Origin: Armatimonadota bacterium
GTDB taxonomy: Bacteria > Armatimonadota > Fimbriimonadia > Fimbriimonadales > GBS-DC
Reading direction: 5' to 3'
Length of the DNA: 64,000 bases
NCBI GenBank assembly: GCA_013359125.1
Contig: JABWCR010000011.1
Span: 1 to 64,000, forward strand
Every line of letters starts with the position of its first letter. The first letter of the stretch is position 1. The notes beneath the pieces are model-generated. The model was not told the origin of the DNA and ran no database searches. It was given only the letters and a program-made list of their open reading frames with translations. The position numbers and the translations under genes were made by a program. Below are positions 1 to 8,051 of the stretch, one piece after another.

Positions 1-936
1 GACATAGACGGACCGAGCTGTTGCGCAGCCGTCCGGTTTTGGGAGAGAGACTAGGAGAATTCGAGGGTACTCGTTCCCCAGATGCTCGATTTGGCTAGGG
101 GGCAGGTTCGCGAACTGAAAGCGATTTTGAACGGGATCGTATGTCTCGAAGGTCTTCGTTTCGTTGGACGGGTTAGTGGTCTGTAGACCGCCGACGATCT
201 GAACCTGGCCGCTCGGCAAGACGGTCGGCGTGGGATACCATCTCTTTTCGATCATGCCTACACCCGGATAACCGTCGCCAGGCCCCCCGAGTATCCCCGA
301 CCAGCCGTAACTTGCACCGCTAGCCCATCCGGCAGCCGTCCAAGTGAAGGCGGCTCGTATGCCATGGATCGAATTATCCGTGTCTTTTTGTTGCCCGCCG
401 GCCACGAAGAGCTTGCCGTCCGGAAGGTTGGCGTGTCCGCTGCAGAAGATGTTGCCGTCGTTAAGAAAGTCGGTAAGACTCGGAATTGGGTCAGGACAGA
501 ACGTAACGTAGCCGTAGCGCCGTCTGGCCGTTTCGAAGATCGAGTCGCCGCTCCACAAGAGGAGAGGCGTATAGTTGGGCCGGGCCACCCCGTCGTTCCA
601 TGTTGGATTCACGCCCACGCCCCAAAGCAGGACGCTGCCCCTTGGAACCGTCTGCCCCGACGCTTGCCAAGTCTGCGGCGCTACCACCGCGTGAATGCCG
701 TAAGTCTGAGACTCGGCCATGTCGTAGAACAACGGCCTATTCGGGTACGGCGGCGCAACGTCATAGTCGGTCGTCATCCCGCTGCCGGGCGGCACGTTCG
801 GTCTAAAATAGACCCTCCGCCACCGCGCGGGCGTCTCCTCTCCCTCTAGCGCAGGGCTGAGAAAGCTCCAACTGCCCGCCTGGGCCAGCGCTTCGGCACA
901 GAGGAAAATAAAGAGCGGTATGAACGATCGTTGCAT
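1..936 (-). CDS. Galactose oxidase/glyoxal oxidase-like kelch protein, C-terminus outside window
   Basis: The minus-strand frame is open from an ATG at 936 to the window edge (312 codons) with no stop, so this is the N-terminal part of a longer protein. It begins with a signal peptide (about residues 1-19, ending ALAQ). It then carries repeats typical of the galactose/glyoxal oxidase beta-propeller, namely FCSGHANLPDGKLFVAGG and further on RWYPTPTVLPSGQVQIVGG. In that family such blades surround a copper-radical active site. The catalytic Tyr/His residues lie mostly in the missing part, so enzymatic activity cannot be judged. A non-enzymatic secreted kelch protein is the alternative. A purine-rich stretch (GAGGCGG) lies about 13 nt upstream. 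It is divergent from the SpoIID-like gene. Confidence 0.75.
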   Translation of the reverse strand, partial: MQRSFIPLFIFLCAEALAQAGSWSFLSPALEGEETPARWRRVYFRPNVPPGSGMTTDYDVAPPYPNRPLFYDMAESQTYGIHAVVAPQTWQASGQTVPRGSVLLWGVGVNPTWNDGVARPNYTPLLLWSGDSIFETARRRYGYVTFCPDPIPSLTDFLNDGNIFCSGHANLPDGKLFVAGGQQKDTDNSIHGIRAAFTWTAAGWASGASYGWSGILGGPGDGYPGVGMIEKRWYPTPTVLPSGQVQIVGGLQTTNPSNETKTFETYDPVQNRFQFANLPPSQIEHLGNEYPRILLVSLPKPDGCATARSVYV

Positions 937-1044
937 GTTCACCGTTGCCGCCTCATCGTTTCAACTTAGCGATATTGTACGCCGCATCTCGGCTCCTTGA
1001 CTCCATCGCTGTCAGACTGTTCGCCAACGCCGTCTAAGACAGGT

Positions 1045-1050
1045 TATACT
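1045..1050 (+). promoter_or_regulatory. Likely -10 (TATACT) for the SpoIID-like gene
   Basis: TATACT follows GGT and lies 37 nt before the ATG at 1088, so the predicted leader is about 30 nt and includes a GGAGAGGAG ribosome site. The same GGTTATACT string occurs before the lipoprotein gene at 29240. No convincing -35 box is seen at standard spacing. Confidence 0.5.
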
Positions 1051-1087
1051 TTCTTGGGGGTATCGCCCCTAGGAGAGGAGACCCGAT

Positions 1088-2896
1088 ATGCTATCGATCT
1101 GTTTGAGCTTGGTAGTTTTGGCGAATGCCGATGTAACCATAACCGCGTACGACGCCCAGACGCACCAAGCGATACGAGGCGACGCGATCGTACAATCCGC
1201 CGATGGCGAACATACCGTAAGGCTGGGCGAAACGATCAAAACCTCGGGCGAAATCGTGGTCGGCGTCCTAGCCGAAGGCTATCATCCCTCAATCTCGGCC
1301 TTTGCGCCCGATGGCGAACTGCGCATCGCCTTCTACCTAGAACCCAAAAATCCCCCGGTCGAAACCACCCATCAATGGATCGACGCGCGCCGCAGCCCTG
1401 GCGGCAGCCTCGTAATGGGCTTCCTGACGGACCAAGACACCGGCGCCCCTATCGCTGGCGCCCTTGTAACATCCGGTGGACAGAAAACCCATAGCAACGA
1501 GAACGGCTTCTTCTGGTACGTCGCGCCCGCAGGCAACGGTTGGGATACCGTCCGCATCGAGCATCCCCGCTACGCAACCCTCACAAGAACCTCTATCCCC
1601 GTCTGGCCGGGCGGAGACTGGACTATGCGCATCCGACTAACCCCAGGCTCCGGCAGCATGATCGATCGCGAAGCGCACAACTTGATCGAACCCAAAAAGG
1701 AGAGCGCGGCGCCCAACGACGACGCCGGAATTCAAGTCGCCTCCGTTGGCTTCCCGCTCAACATCCGGGTAGGACGCAACTGCCCAACGTCCCGAACCTG
1801 CACCACGGTCGAGGTGCATCCCATGGAGAACTACGTCAAGCGCGTGCTCGCCTCCGAGTGGTACTCCTGTTGGGGCAGCCTGACCAACGGCATGAACTCG
1901 CTGAGGGCGGGCGCCGTCTCCGTGCGCAGCTACGGCCTGTGGTACGTCTACAATCCGCTCGACGCCAACTACGACATCTGCGACACCACCAGCTGCCAAG
2001 TCTTCGGAACCAGCACCTCCACCAACGCCAATAACGCTGTCGATCAAACGCCCCGCTACATCTTGCTCCTATCTTCTGGCACCGTGGCGCGGTCGGAATA
2101 CTCGGCGGAGAACAACAACTCCGGCTGTGGCGACGGATACACCGGCACGGGCACATCATGGCCTTGCATAGCCGACCCTGTCTGCACGGGCTTTTCCAGC
2201 TTTGGGCACGGGCGCGGGCTGTGCCAATGGGGCTCGGCGCGATGGGCGGCCGGCACGCGAATCTTGACCTCGTCTCCCTGCGCCGCGGGCACGACGCACG
2301 GACACGGAACCAAGACCTGGCAACAAATCCTGGCGCACTACTACCCGCAATACACGCTGGTGCAGGCGGCTTCGGCCACCCTCAACGGTGTTACAAGCGT
2401 ACCCTTCAATGTTAAGCGCGGAACGCGCCCCCGCCTCGATTTTAGCCTGACCGCGACAGAGGCCTTCCCCCTAATGTTAGGCGCATCGATCCGGCCTTCC
2501 AGCGGCGGCAGTTACGTGTCCGATCCGCCCAACGACCGCAAGTTGACCGTTCCGGCGGGCGCGTCCGTACAGCCCAGGCTCTTTACCGTTCCGGCCAACC
2601 AGCCGACCGGTCTGCACGACGGCCTGACCGCGCTCTGGTTCGACCGAAACAACAACGGCCTGATCAACACGGGCGACATCGTGCTCTCGTCGGCCAACTA
2701 TACGGCGCTGATGAACGTGCGGGTGAACGTAGCGGGCGATGTGGACTTTGACGGCTGCGTGGACGACATCGACCTTTCGCGCGTCTTGTCGGCCTTTGGC
2801 CAAAGCGGCGTCCTGCCCGAAGATCAAAACTACGACGGCATCGTCGACGACCTCGACCTGGCCATCGTGCTGTCTAACTTTGGGGTGGGGTGTTAG
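1088..2896 (+). CDS. Secreted SpoIID/LytB-domain protein with carboxypeptidase-regulatory-like and dockerin-like domains
   Basis: 602 residues. A short signal peptide (1-14) is followed by a carboxypeptidase-regulatory-like beta domain (about 105-180). The SpoIID-type domain (about 220-430) is marked by ENYVKRVLASEW, RAGAVSVRSYG and GHGRGLCQWG, then a beta domain. Residues about 555-602 hold two EF-hand-like loops (DVDFDGCVDDIDL, DQNYDGIVDDLDL), as in dockerins. SpoIID is a lytic transglycosylase on peptidoglycan in sporulating Firmicutes; here a non-sporulation wall role is more likely. The SpoIID region is unusually rich in cysteines, suggesting disulfides and export. The start at 1088 has a strong GGAGAGGAG site. 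Only 8 bp separate its stop from the convergent HNH gene. Confidence 0.85.
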   Translation: MLSICLSLVVLANADVTITAYDAQTHQAIRGDAIVQSADGEHTVRLGETIKTSGEIVVGVLAEGYHPSISAFAPDGELRIAFYLEPKNPPVETTHQWIDARRSPGGSLVMGFLTDQDTGAPIAGALVTSGGQKTHSNENGFFWYVAPAGNGWDTVRIEHPRYATLTRTSIPVWPGGDWTMRIRLTPGSGSMIDREAHNLIEPKKESAAPNDDAGIQVASVGFPLNIRVGRNCPTSRTCTTVEVHPMENYVKRVLASEWYSCWGSLTNGMNSLRAGAVSVRSYGLWYVYNPLDANYDICDTTSCQVFGTSTSTNANNAVDQTPRYILLLSSGTVARSEYSAENNNSGCGDGYTGTGTSWPCIADPVCTGFSSFGHGRGLCQWGSARWAAGTRILTSSPCAAGTTHGHGTKTWQQILAHYYPQYTLVQAASATLNGVTSVPFNVKRGTRPRLDFSLTATEAFPLMLGASIRPSSGGSYVSDPPNDRKLTVPAGASVQPRLFTVPANQPTGLHDGLTALWFDRNNNGLINTGDIVLSSANYTALMNVRVNVAGDVDFDGCVDDIDLSRVLSAFGQSGVLPEDQNYDGIVDDLDLAIVLSNFGVGC

Positions 2897-2904
2897 AGGG
2901 GGTT

Positions 2905-3801
2905 CTATGGCTTATAAAGCACAGTTCGTTCAATGTGCTTGTTGATTGCCAACGGCTCGACCCTTCCGTTCGGGAAAGCAAACGCAAGGGTCGCATAGTC
3001 GAAAGGGGCCAAGGTCTTGTGGACTACAGTATGGTGATTCGGGCAGAGCAGAATCATGTTCTCCAAACTGTCGTCTCCGCCCCTCGAAAGATAAACAATG
3101 TGGTGCGCCTCGCTTGCCTCAACGCCATAAACGACACGACCATCAAAGCCGCACAGCTGGCACTGGTCGCCATAAAGACGGCGCAATTTATCTACTAACG
3201 ATCGATCTTGAGCAGCCGCCATCAACTCGTCTGTTCGAGCGTCCGAATACTGCGCAGACGACTCTCTCAGCACAGATTGAAGCCGCTTTTGCCCTAGATA
3301 GACCGCCATCTCTAAAATCCGCTCATCCGGTACGGCTCTTGCACGCGGTTCCAGCGTGAGACGCTCCGCAAACTTCTCCAGCAAAATAGACCCTTCGGGC
3401 TTTACCGACCTAATCGACTGAAACCGCTGAGGCAAGCTGTAACGGTTGCTACCCTCTGCGTTGCCGGTATCAAGCGGCAAGAGTCGAACTAGATCGAACA
3501 AATCGTTCTGATCTTGGTCGTCGACCCGAAAGTACGTCGATTTGCCAACGTCCCCCATGACCCGATATGGCCCGTACTTGTACCCAGGTCTGTTGATCGT
3601 TTTGGCGGCGACCACCAACATGGCCGCCAAGCGATACTCAGTCTGGCCCGTGGCGCCGATCACCTTGGTGAACAGCCAAAGCCTCTCGCCGACATTGATC
3701 CGATTGTGAAGCGCGGGCTGCCTTGAGTTGTAATGAAAGCCCGCCCCGCGTTCCAAATCCGGCCAGTAATTGTCAGGATGCCAATAGGCGATCAAATCCA
3801 T
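2905..3801 (-). CDS. HNH endonuclease with N-terminal putative recognition domain
   Basis: 298 residues from the ATG at 3801; a longer frame to 3912 is open but adds only a tail without family features. The C-terminal HNH domain (about 205-265) shows CQLC at 214-217, EAHHIVYLSRGG around His233-234, Asn248, and LCPNHH with Cys253 and His256-257, which is a complete metal-binding and catalytic set. The N-terminal 110 residues (YWHPDNYW, then a beta-rich stretch) are not a family I can name; they could be a DNA or base-sensing domain, as in solitary modification-dependent nucleases. No methyltransferase lies next to it. A TATAAT lies 10 nt upstream of the ATG and the dispersed repeat copy A lies about 95 nt upstream. 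Confidence 0.8.
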   Translation of the reverse strand: MDLIAYWHPDNYWPDLERGAGFHYNSRQPALHNRINVGERLWLFTKVIGATGQTEYRLAAMLVVAAKTINRPGYKYGPYRVMGDVGKSTYFRVDDQDQNDLFDLVRLLPLDTGNAEGSNRYSLPQRFQSIRSVKPEGSILLEKFAERLTLEPRARAVPDERILEMAVYLGQKRLQSVLRESSAQYSDARTDELMAAAQDRSLVDKLRRLYGDQCQLCGFDGRVVYGVEASEAHHIVYLSRGGDDSLENMILLCPNHHTVVHKTLAPFDYATLAFAFPNGRVEPLAINKHIERTVLYKP

Positions 3802-3811
3802 GGTCTGGCGA

Positions 3812-3817
3812 ATTATA
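3812..3817 (-). promoter_or_regulatory. -10 TATAAT for the HNH gene (near-leaderless)
   Basis: A perfect TATAAT on the minus strand ends 10 nt before the ATG at 3801. Transcription would start 3-4 nt before or at the start codon. No Shine-Dalgarno is present. It also argues for 3801 rather than 3912 as the start. Confidence 0.6.
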
Positions 3818-3895
3818 CAGCGACCTGCCTGCAAAATGAGAATGTCAGAGCGCAACGTCCGTCTTCGGACCATCCACATAGCCGGAGAACGGCTT

Positions 3896-3940
3896 TGAAC
3901 GGGAATCCGCAAAAATGTAGCACAAAACTGAGCACGAATC
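3896..3940 (+). repeat. Dispersed 45-bp repeat, copy A
   Basis: One of five copies of an approximately 45-bp element with a conserved GAACGG 5' end, a TGTAGCACAA core and a GAG(C/T)ACGAATC 3' end. This copy lies between the divergent HNH gene and the small zinc-protein gene at 4065. Confidence 0.85.
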
Positions 3941-4064
3941 GACCCCTTGTCAAACCCCGTGCGGAATACCGGCTAAGCCTATAGCCCGCCTCAAACCAAT
4001 AATCAATCCTGAGGCGTTCGGACGCAACTTGGCCGAGATTCACAAGGAAGTGAGGGAACCAGAC

Positions 4065-4283
4065 ATGGCGGGGCGAGAACTGAGGGTGGTGCGGCTCCTC
4101 GAGCCGGAGCTGTGCATGAACTGTCGATTTGCGCACATTGCCAACGTCGAAATGACCGACGGGCGCGTGCAGCGCATGCTCTATTGCAGAAGGCTGGATT
4201 GCGACAACTGGGACTACGCCTCGGCGGAACCTGCGGTCAAGGTGGACTGGTCTAACGAAGCAGAAGATTATGAAGCCCGTTAA
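4065..4283 (+). CDS. Small four-cysteine (probable zinc-binding) protein
   Basis: 72 residues. Cys17-x2-Cys20 and Cys41-x4-Cys46 could form a zinc knuckle; the rest is charged and has no signal or membrane segment. The ATG at 4065 is preceded by GAGGGA at 7 nt spacing and is preferred over a TTG at 4029. I do not recognise the family. It is followed by a small basic ORF that overlaps it by 14 nt and then a cyclophilin gene, so the three may be co-transcribed. Confidence 0.65.
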   Translation: MAGRELRVVRLLEPELCMNCRFAHIANVEMTDGRVQRMLYCRRLDCDNWDYASAEPAVKVDWSNEAEDYEAR

Positions 4284-4461
4284 ACGATGGATCCGTAGAA
4301 TGGCCGAACGAAGGGCGCCCAGACTGAAAGCCGCTTGGGAGCAATGGGCCGAGCCGGCCGTCCTTGAACCCGAACTTCAAAGGATTACCCAGGCTGCAGA
4401 GAAATTCAAGCAAACCGTCCGAAACGCTCGACCGTCTATTCGACAGCGCAGACGGGTATAA
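4270..4461 (+). CDS. Small basic hypothetical protein
   Basis: 63 residues, strongly basic (many Arg/Lys) with a helical pattern. It starts with ATG inside the end of the zinc-protein gene (14-nt overlap) and ends 10 nt before the cyclophilin start, so it fills the interval exactly. This packing and an AGAAG sequence upstream favour a real gene. Lack of any recognisable domain and possible chance occurrence in GC-rich DNA keep confidence low. Confidence 0.4.
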   Translation: MKPVKRWIRRMAERRAPRLKAAWEQWAEPAVLEPELQRITQAAEKFKQTVRNARPSIRQRRRV

Positions 4462-4462
4462 C
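4457..4462 (+). promoter_or_regulatory. Possible -10 (TATAAC) for the cyclophilin lipoprotein gene
   Basis: GGTATAAC ends 9 nt before the ATG at 4472, the same layout as the leaderless promoters elsewhere in this window. The last base of the hexamer is off-consensus, so this is tentative. Confidence 0.35.
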
Positions 4463-4471
4463 AGTGTCGAA

Positions 4472-5038
4472 ATGAAGCGGTTATCCACGATCGTCGGTCT
4501 CGTTCTATTGGCGGCGCTCTTGCTCTTCCCCCAGGGTTGCGGCGGCATCGGCGGTCAGATTCCTCTGGGCAACCGAGTTCGATTCACCATTGCCGGCAAA
4601 GGCGACATCGTGATGGTCTTGTACAAAGATCACGCCCCCAATACGGTCGAGAACATGATCACCTTGGTCAATAACAGGTTCTACAACGCCATCAAGTTCC
4701 ATCGCATCGTGCCCGGGTTTGTCGCACAGGCGGGCGACCCCAACACCAAGTCCCTGGACTTGGACGATAACCGTATCGGCACGGGCGGGCCGGGATACAC
4801 TATCCCGTTCGAGGAGAACAGTCTGCGACACTTGCGCGGGTCGGTTTCTATGGCTCGGCGAGAGGGTCGCAACACGGCGGGCAGCCAGTTTTTCATCTGC
4901 TACAACGATCAGCCCACGCTCGATGGCGACTATTGCGTGTTCGGACACGTGATCGAAGGCATGAACGTAGTGGACAGTCTAGTCCGAGGGGACATTATCC
5001 TGCACGCGGTGGTCGAAGTCGGCGAATGGGTTGATTAA
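4472..5038 (+). CDS. Cyclophilin-type peptidyl-prolyl isomerase, lipoprotein
   Basis: 188 residues. The ATG at 4472 gives a lipoprotein signal (hydrophobic stretch, then PQGC with the lipidated Cys about residue 23); starting upstream at 4364 would bury this signal. The cyclophilin domain follows: FHRIVPGFVAQAGDP, then GSQFFICYNDQPTLDGDYCVFG. These carry the active-site Arg, Phe, Gln and the QFFI motif. It would catalyse cis-trans isomerisation of prolyl bonds in exported proteins, anchored in the membrane. It ends with a 4-bp tail-to-tail overlap with the CoA-binding gene. Confidence 0.92.
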   Translation: MKRLSTIVGLVLLAALLLFPQGCGGIGGQIPLGNRVRFTIAGKGDIVMVLYKDHAPNTVENMITLVNNRFYNAIKFHRIVPGFVAQAGDPNTKSLDLDDNRIGTGGPGYTIPFEENSLRHLRGSVSMARREGRNTAGSQFFICYNDQPTLDGDYCVFGHVIEGMNVVDSLVRGDIILHAVVEVGEWVD

Positions 5039-5565
5039 CGGCCGCGACGGCTGGAGATCAGCTCGGTGTTCATCCCCACCCAATGAAGGCTGCCGTTAAA
5101 GCGCCCGTGCTCGATCTTTAAGCAGCGATCCATCACGACGTCCATGCCCGCGGCCTCGGCAATCAGCGCCGCCTCCAGGCTGACCACGCGCAATTGCAGC
5201 CATAGCGCCTTTGCGCCGATCTGTACTGCGTCGCGGGCGATCTCGGGGCATTGATCGGCTCGGCGGAACACCTCGACCACATCGGGCGCCTCGGGCAGCT
5301 GCAACAGGCTCGGATAGCATTTTTCGCCCAAAATCTCCGTTTCGTTCGGGTTGACAGGGATGATTTGATAACCCTCGTGCTTGAGATACGAGGCCACAAA
5401 GGAGCTGGGCCTTTGCGGATTGCCGCTAAGCCCGACAATGGCAACTGTTTTGGCAGTCGCTAGGATGCGTCGAATGGTGTCCGGGTTCTGATACTTCTCC
5501 CTCTGTTCGGGTGTCAGAACGGAGTTCATCGTAAGGCTGCAGGCCAGGCTTTCGGTCGCGCTCAT
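5035..5565 (-). CDS. CoA-binding domain protein (YccU-like)
   Basis: 176 residues from the ATG at 5565 (a TTG two codons earlier and an ATG at 5529 are also possible). The Rossmann-type CoA-binding fold shows TVAIVGLSGNPQRPS near the N-terminus, then GYQIIPVNPNE and LWLQLRVVS, a pattern found in the small stand-alone CoA_binding_2 proteins. These bind CoA or acyl-CoA; the cellular role is poorly defined. No clear Shine-Dalgarno is seen. Confidence 0.85.
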   Translation of the reverse strand: MSATESLACSLTMNSVLTPEQREKYQNPDTIRRILATAKTVAIVGLSGNPQRPSSFVASYLKHEGYQIIPVNPNETEILGEKCYPSLLQLPEAPDVVEVFRRADQCPEIARDAVQIGAKALWLQLRVVSLEAALIAEAAGMDVVMDRCLKIEHGRFNGSLHWVGMNTELISSRRGR

Positions 5566-5633
5566 AGTCAAAGGGGAGTCTACCTGTTGCCCGGCGCAGG
5601 AAACCCAAGGAGGAGTATTGAACCATTATCCCC

Positions 5634-6569
5634 ATGATCACGCGAAGAGAACTGCTCAAAGGAGCCTTGGTAACCGCCGCGGCGACCATCCTGCCCATCG
5701 ACTTGAAAGCCGCTCAGCGAAAGCGGGCTTTGCGAATCGCCCACCTCACCGACATACACGTTCAGCCCGAATTGAATGCCGGGCCGGGCATGGCGCACGC
5801 GCTGAAGCATGCCCACAACCTTAAGGACAAGCCGAATCTCATCTTAACGGGCGGCGATCTGATCATGGACTGCTTTGCAACGGGATACGATCGCGCCAAG
5901 CTTCAATGGGACCTGTTTATGAAAGTGCTTGCGGACAACACGAATCTGCCCGTTGTGCACTGCATCGGCAACCACGACGTTTGGGGCTGGGACAAGCGCG
6001 AGAGCAATGCCGACCATGCTTCCAAAGCCGTCAAAAAGTGGGCGACCGACCTGCTGAAAATGCCCCGCCCCTATATGAGCGTCGAGCGAGCTGGATGGAA
6101 GATGATCGTGCTGGACAGCACGCATCCTAACGGCGCAGGCTACATTGGAAAGTTGGACGAGGAGCAGTTCGACTGGCTGAAACAAGAGTTAGAGCGCACG
6201 CCCGCTAGGACGCCCATTCTGATTCTCTCGCACATCCCGATTCTGTGCGCTTCGGCCTATTTTGACGGCGATCTGGCCAAGGGCGACAACTGGCAGGTGC
6301 CGGGCTCATGGATGCACATCGACGCCCGCCGGATTATCGAACTGTTCGTCAAGCATCCAAACGTCAAGGTTTGCCTGAGCGGCCACATTCATCAATACGA
6401 CAAGGTGGAGTATCGCGGGATTACTTTCCTCTGCAACGGCGCGGTGTCGGGCGCGTGGTGGAAAGGCGATTACATCGGCACGCCGCCGGGATACGGGGTG
6501 GTCGATCTCTATGACGACGGCACGGTCGAAAATCAATACATCCTGACCGGTTGGAAAGCCGCCAGCTAG
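5634..6569 (+). CDS. Tat-exported calcineurin-like metallophosphoesterase
   Basis: 311 residues. The N-terminus TRRELLKGALVTAA is a twin-arginine signal, so the folded enzyme is probably exported with its metals. The metallophosphoesterase signatures are present in order: LTDIHVQPE (D-x-H), GGDLIMD (GD), GNHDVWG (GNHD), SHIPIL (H) and GHIHQYD (GHxH). These bind two metal ions and hydrolyse phosphomono- or diesters. The natural substrate cannot be told from sequence. An AAGGAGGAG lies 18 nt upstream of the ATG, farther than usual; an in-frame TGA at 5619 excludes any upstream start. Confidence 0.88.
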   Translation: MITRRELLKGALVTAAATILPIDLKAAQRKRALRIAHLTDIHVQPELNAGPGMAHALKHAHNLKDKPNLILTGGDLIMDCFATGYDRAKLQWDLFMKVLADNTNLPVVHCIGNHDVWGWDKRESNADHASKAVKKWATDLLKMPRPYMSVERAGWKMIVLDSTHPNGAGYIGKLDEEQFDWLKQELERTPARTPILILSHIPILCASAYFDGDLAKGDNWQVPGSWMHIDARRIIELFVKHPNVKVCLSGHIHQYDKVEYRGITFLCNGAVSGAWWKGDYIGTPPGYGVVDLYDDGTVENQYILTGWKAAS

Positions 6570-7228
6570 CGACCGATAACGACCGTGAACTCGCCCTTTT
6601 GGTCAGGGGCCGAGAACTTTTCGACGGCCTGCGCCAGCATGCCGCGATAGATCTCCTCGTGCTGTTTGGTCATCTCTCGGCAGACGGCAACCGGTCGGTC
6701 GCCCAAGGCTGATAAAGCGTTGGCCAGCGTCTTACCAATACGATAGGGCGACTCAAAAAAGACGACCGGCCCAGGCTCGTCCTTATACTGTTCGAATATT
6801 GCCCGCTGTTGTCCGTCCTTGCGCGGCAAAAACCCTAAAAACCGATAGAACTGAGCCGCGAAGCCCGATACGGAGAGCGCCGCCGAGACCGCGCTGGGGC
6901 CGGGCAACGGCGAGACGGTCAAGCCTTCCGAAAGCGCAGCCAGGACCAGTTTTGCTCCCGGATCGGAGACGCCCGGCGTGCCGCCATCGGTAATCAGCGC
7001 GATCGTCTCGCCGTTCCGAAGCCGCTCGATCAATGATTCGATCCGGCTCTCGGTCGAGTGTTCGTGGAAGCTGATCAACGGCGTCTTGATCTCGTAGCGA
7101 GCGAGGAGTTTGCGGCTGTGCCGGGTGTCTTCGGCGGCGATCAGGTCGGCCTCTTGAAGCGTTCGCAGCGCGCGCAGGGTCATGTCCTCCAAGTTGCCGA
7201 TTGGTGTCGCGACCACATAAAGGGGCAT
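6566..7228 (-). CDS. rsmI: 16S rRNA (cytidine1402-2'-O)-methyltransferase RsmI
   Basis: 220 residues from the ATG at 7228 (MPLYVVATPIGNLEDMTLRA), the usual N-terminus for this family. The SAM-binding tetrapyrrole-methylase fold shows AAEDTRHSRKLL, LITDGGTPGVSDPG and FFESPYRI, all typical of RsmI. It methylates the ribose of C1402 in the decoding centre of 16S rRNA; normally paired with RsmH, which is not in the window. Its ATG lies only 31 bp from the divergent trpA ATG. A TAAACT hexamer ends 5 nt before the start and no Shine-Dalgarno is present. Confidence 0.95.
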   Translation of the reverse strand: MPLYVVATPIGNLEDMTLRALRTLQEADLIAAEDTRHSRKLLARYEIKTPLISFHEHSTESRIESLIERLRNGETIALITDGGTPGVSDPGAKLVLAALSEGLTVSPLPGPSAVSAALSVSGFAAQFYRFLGFLPRKDGQQRAIFEQYKDEPGPVVFFESPYRIGKTLANALSALGDRPVAVCREMTKQHEEIYRGMLAQAVEKFSAPDQKGEFTVVIGR

Positions 7229-7233
7229 GGCCG

Positions 7234-7239
7234 AGTTTA
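7234..7239 (-). promoter_or_regulatory. -10 (TAAACT) of leaderless rsmI promoter
   Basis: GGTAAACT on the minus strand, then 5 nt (CGGCC), then the ATG of rsmI. The GH29 gene at 57085 has almost the same string, GGTATACT-CGGCC-ATG. Upstream promoter contacts would fall inside trpA. Confidence 0.55.
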
Positions 7240-7246
7240 CCTGGGG

Positions 7247-7252
7247 TAGACT
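7247..7252 (+). promoter_or_regulatory. -10 (TAGACT) of leaderless trpA promoter
   Basis: GGTAGACT, then 7 nt, then the trpA ATG at 7260. It is back to back with the rsmI -10 with 7 bp between the hexamers, so the -35 region of each lies in the other gene. Confidence 0.55.
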
Positions 7253-7259
7253 TGCCGCC

Positions 7260-8051
7260 ATGATCCGCGAGCGGTTTGAGGCCTGTCGACAAAAGGCAGA
7301 AGGGGCTCTAATCGTCTATGTAACCGCGGGCGATCCGAACCTAGAAGCCCTGCCGGACATCTTGCAAGCCGTCGATCAGGCAGGCGCGGATTTGATCGAG
7401 GTCGGCATCCCGTTCAGCGACCCTCTGGCCGATGGCCCCATTATTCAGGCCGCCGCGCATAGGGCGCTGCAAGCAGGCGCAACCTTGCAGCGAGTATTGC
7501 AAACGATCGCCGCGCGTTCGGCTTCCATCTCTGCGCCCCTCATTGCCATGACCTATTACAATCCGCCGCTTCAGTATGGTCTCGAACGGTTTGCACGCGA
7601 GGCTTCAGAAGCAGGTTTCGCGGGCGTCATCATGACCGACCTGCCGCCGGACGAAGCGGGCGAATGGTTGTCCGTGAAGGGCGACTTGGACCCCATATTC
7701 CTGCTCGCTCCGACCAGCAGCCCGGAAAGGATCGAAAAGGTCGTCCAGTTCGGCGGCGGCTTTGTCTACTGCGTCTCTCGCACTGGCGTAACGGGCACGA
7801 CCGAAAAACCCTGGGACGAGGCAAAGGCCCTGGTCGCAAGGACGCGCTCCATGACCGATCTGCCGCTGGCTGTCGGATTCGGAATCTCTACGCCCGAGCA
7901 CGCGGCCGAGATCTGCCAATTTGCCGACGGCGCGGTGGTCGGTAGTCGCATTGTGGAACTGATCGCTCGAACGAACGACTGGTCGCAAGTATCGAACGAA
8001 GTCTCGCGGCTTAAGAAGGCGACCGTTAAAGCAGCAGCGCCTCCGTCTTAG
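7260..8051 (+). CDS. trpA: Tryptophan synthase alpha chain
   Basis: 263 residues from the ATG at 7260; an ATG at 7227 is open but would overlap rsmI. The family hallmark DLIEVGIPFSDPLADGP contains the catalytic Glu47 and Asp58, and later VYCVSRTGVTG and GFGIST motifs bind the indole glycerol phosphate phosphate group. It cleaves indole-3-glycerol phosphate to indole and glyceraldehyde 3-phosphate in complex with TrpB. No other trp gene is adjacent, so the pathway is dispersed. Its 3' end overlaps the convergent moeA by 26 bp. Confidence 0.95.
   Translation: MIRERFEACRQKAEGALIVYVTAGDPNLEALPDILQAVDQAGADLIEVGIPFSDPLADGPIIQAAAHRALQAGATLQRVLQTIAARSASISAPLIAMTYYNPPLQYGLERFAREASEAGFAGVIMTDLPPDEAGEWLSVKGDLDPIFLLAPTSSPERIEKVVQFGGGFVYCVSRTGVTGTTEKPWDEAKALVARTRSMTDLPLAVGFGISTPEHAAEICQFADGAVVGSRIVELIARTNDWSQVSNEVSRLKKATVKAAAPPS

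Noticed and set aside
364-849. Open frame of 161 codons on the plus strand
   Set aside because: It is antisense to the truncated galactose-oxidase-like gene, whose frame is open to the window edge and has family motifs and a signal peptide.
2905-3940. HNH gene as a homing endonuclease in a mobile intron
   Set aside because: It is an independent gene with its own promoter, and no split host gene flanks it.
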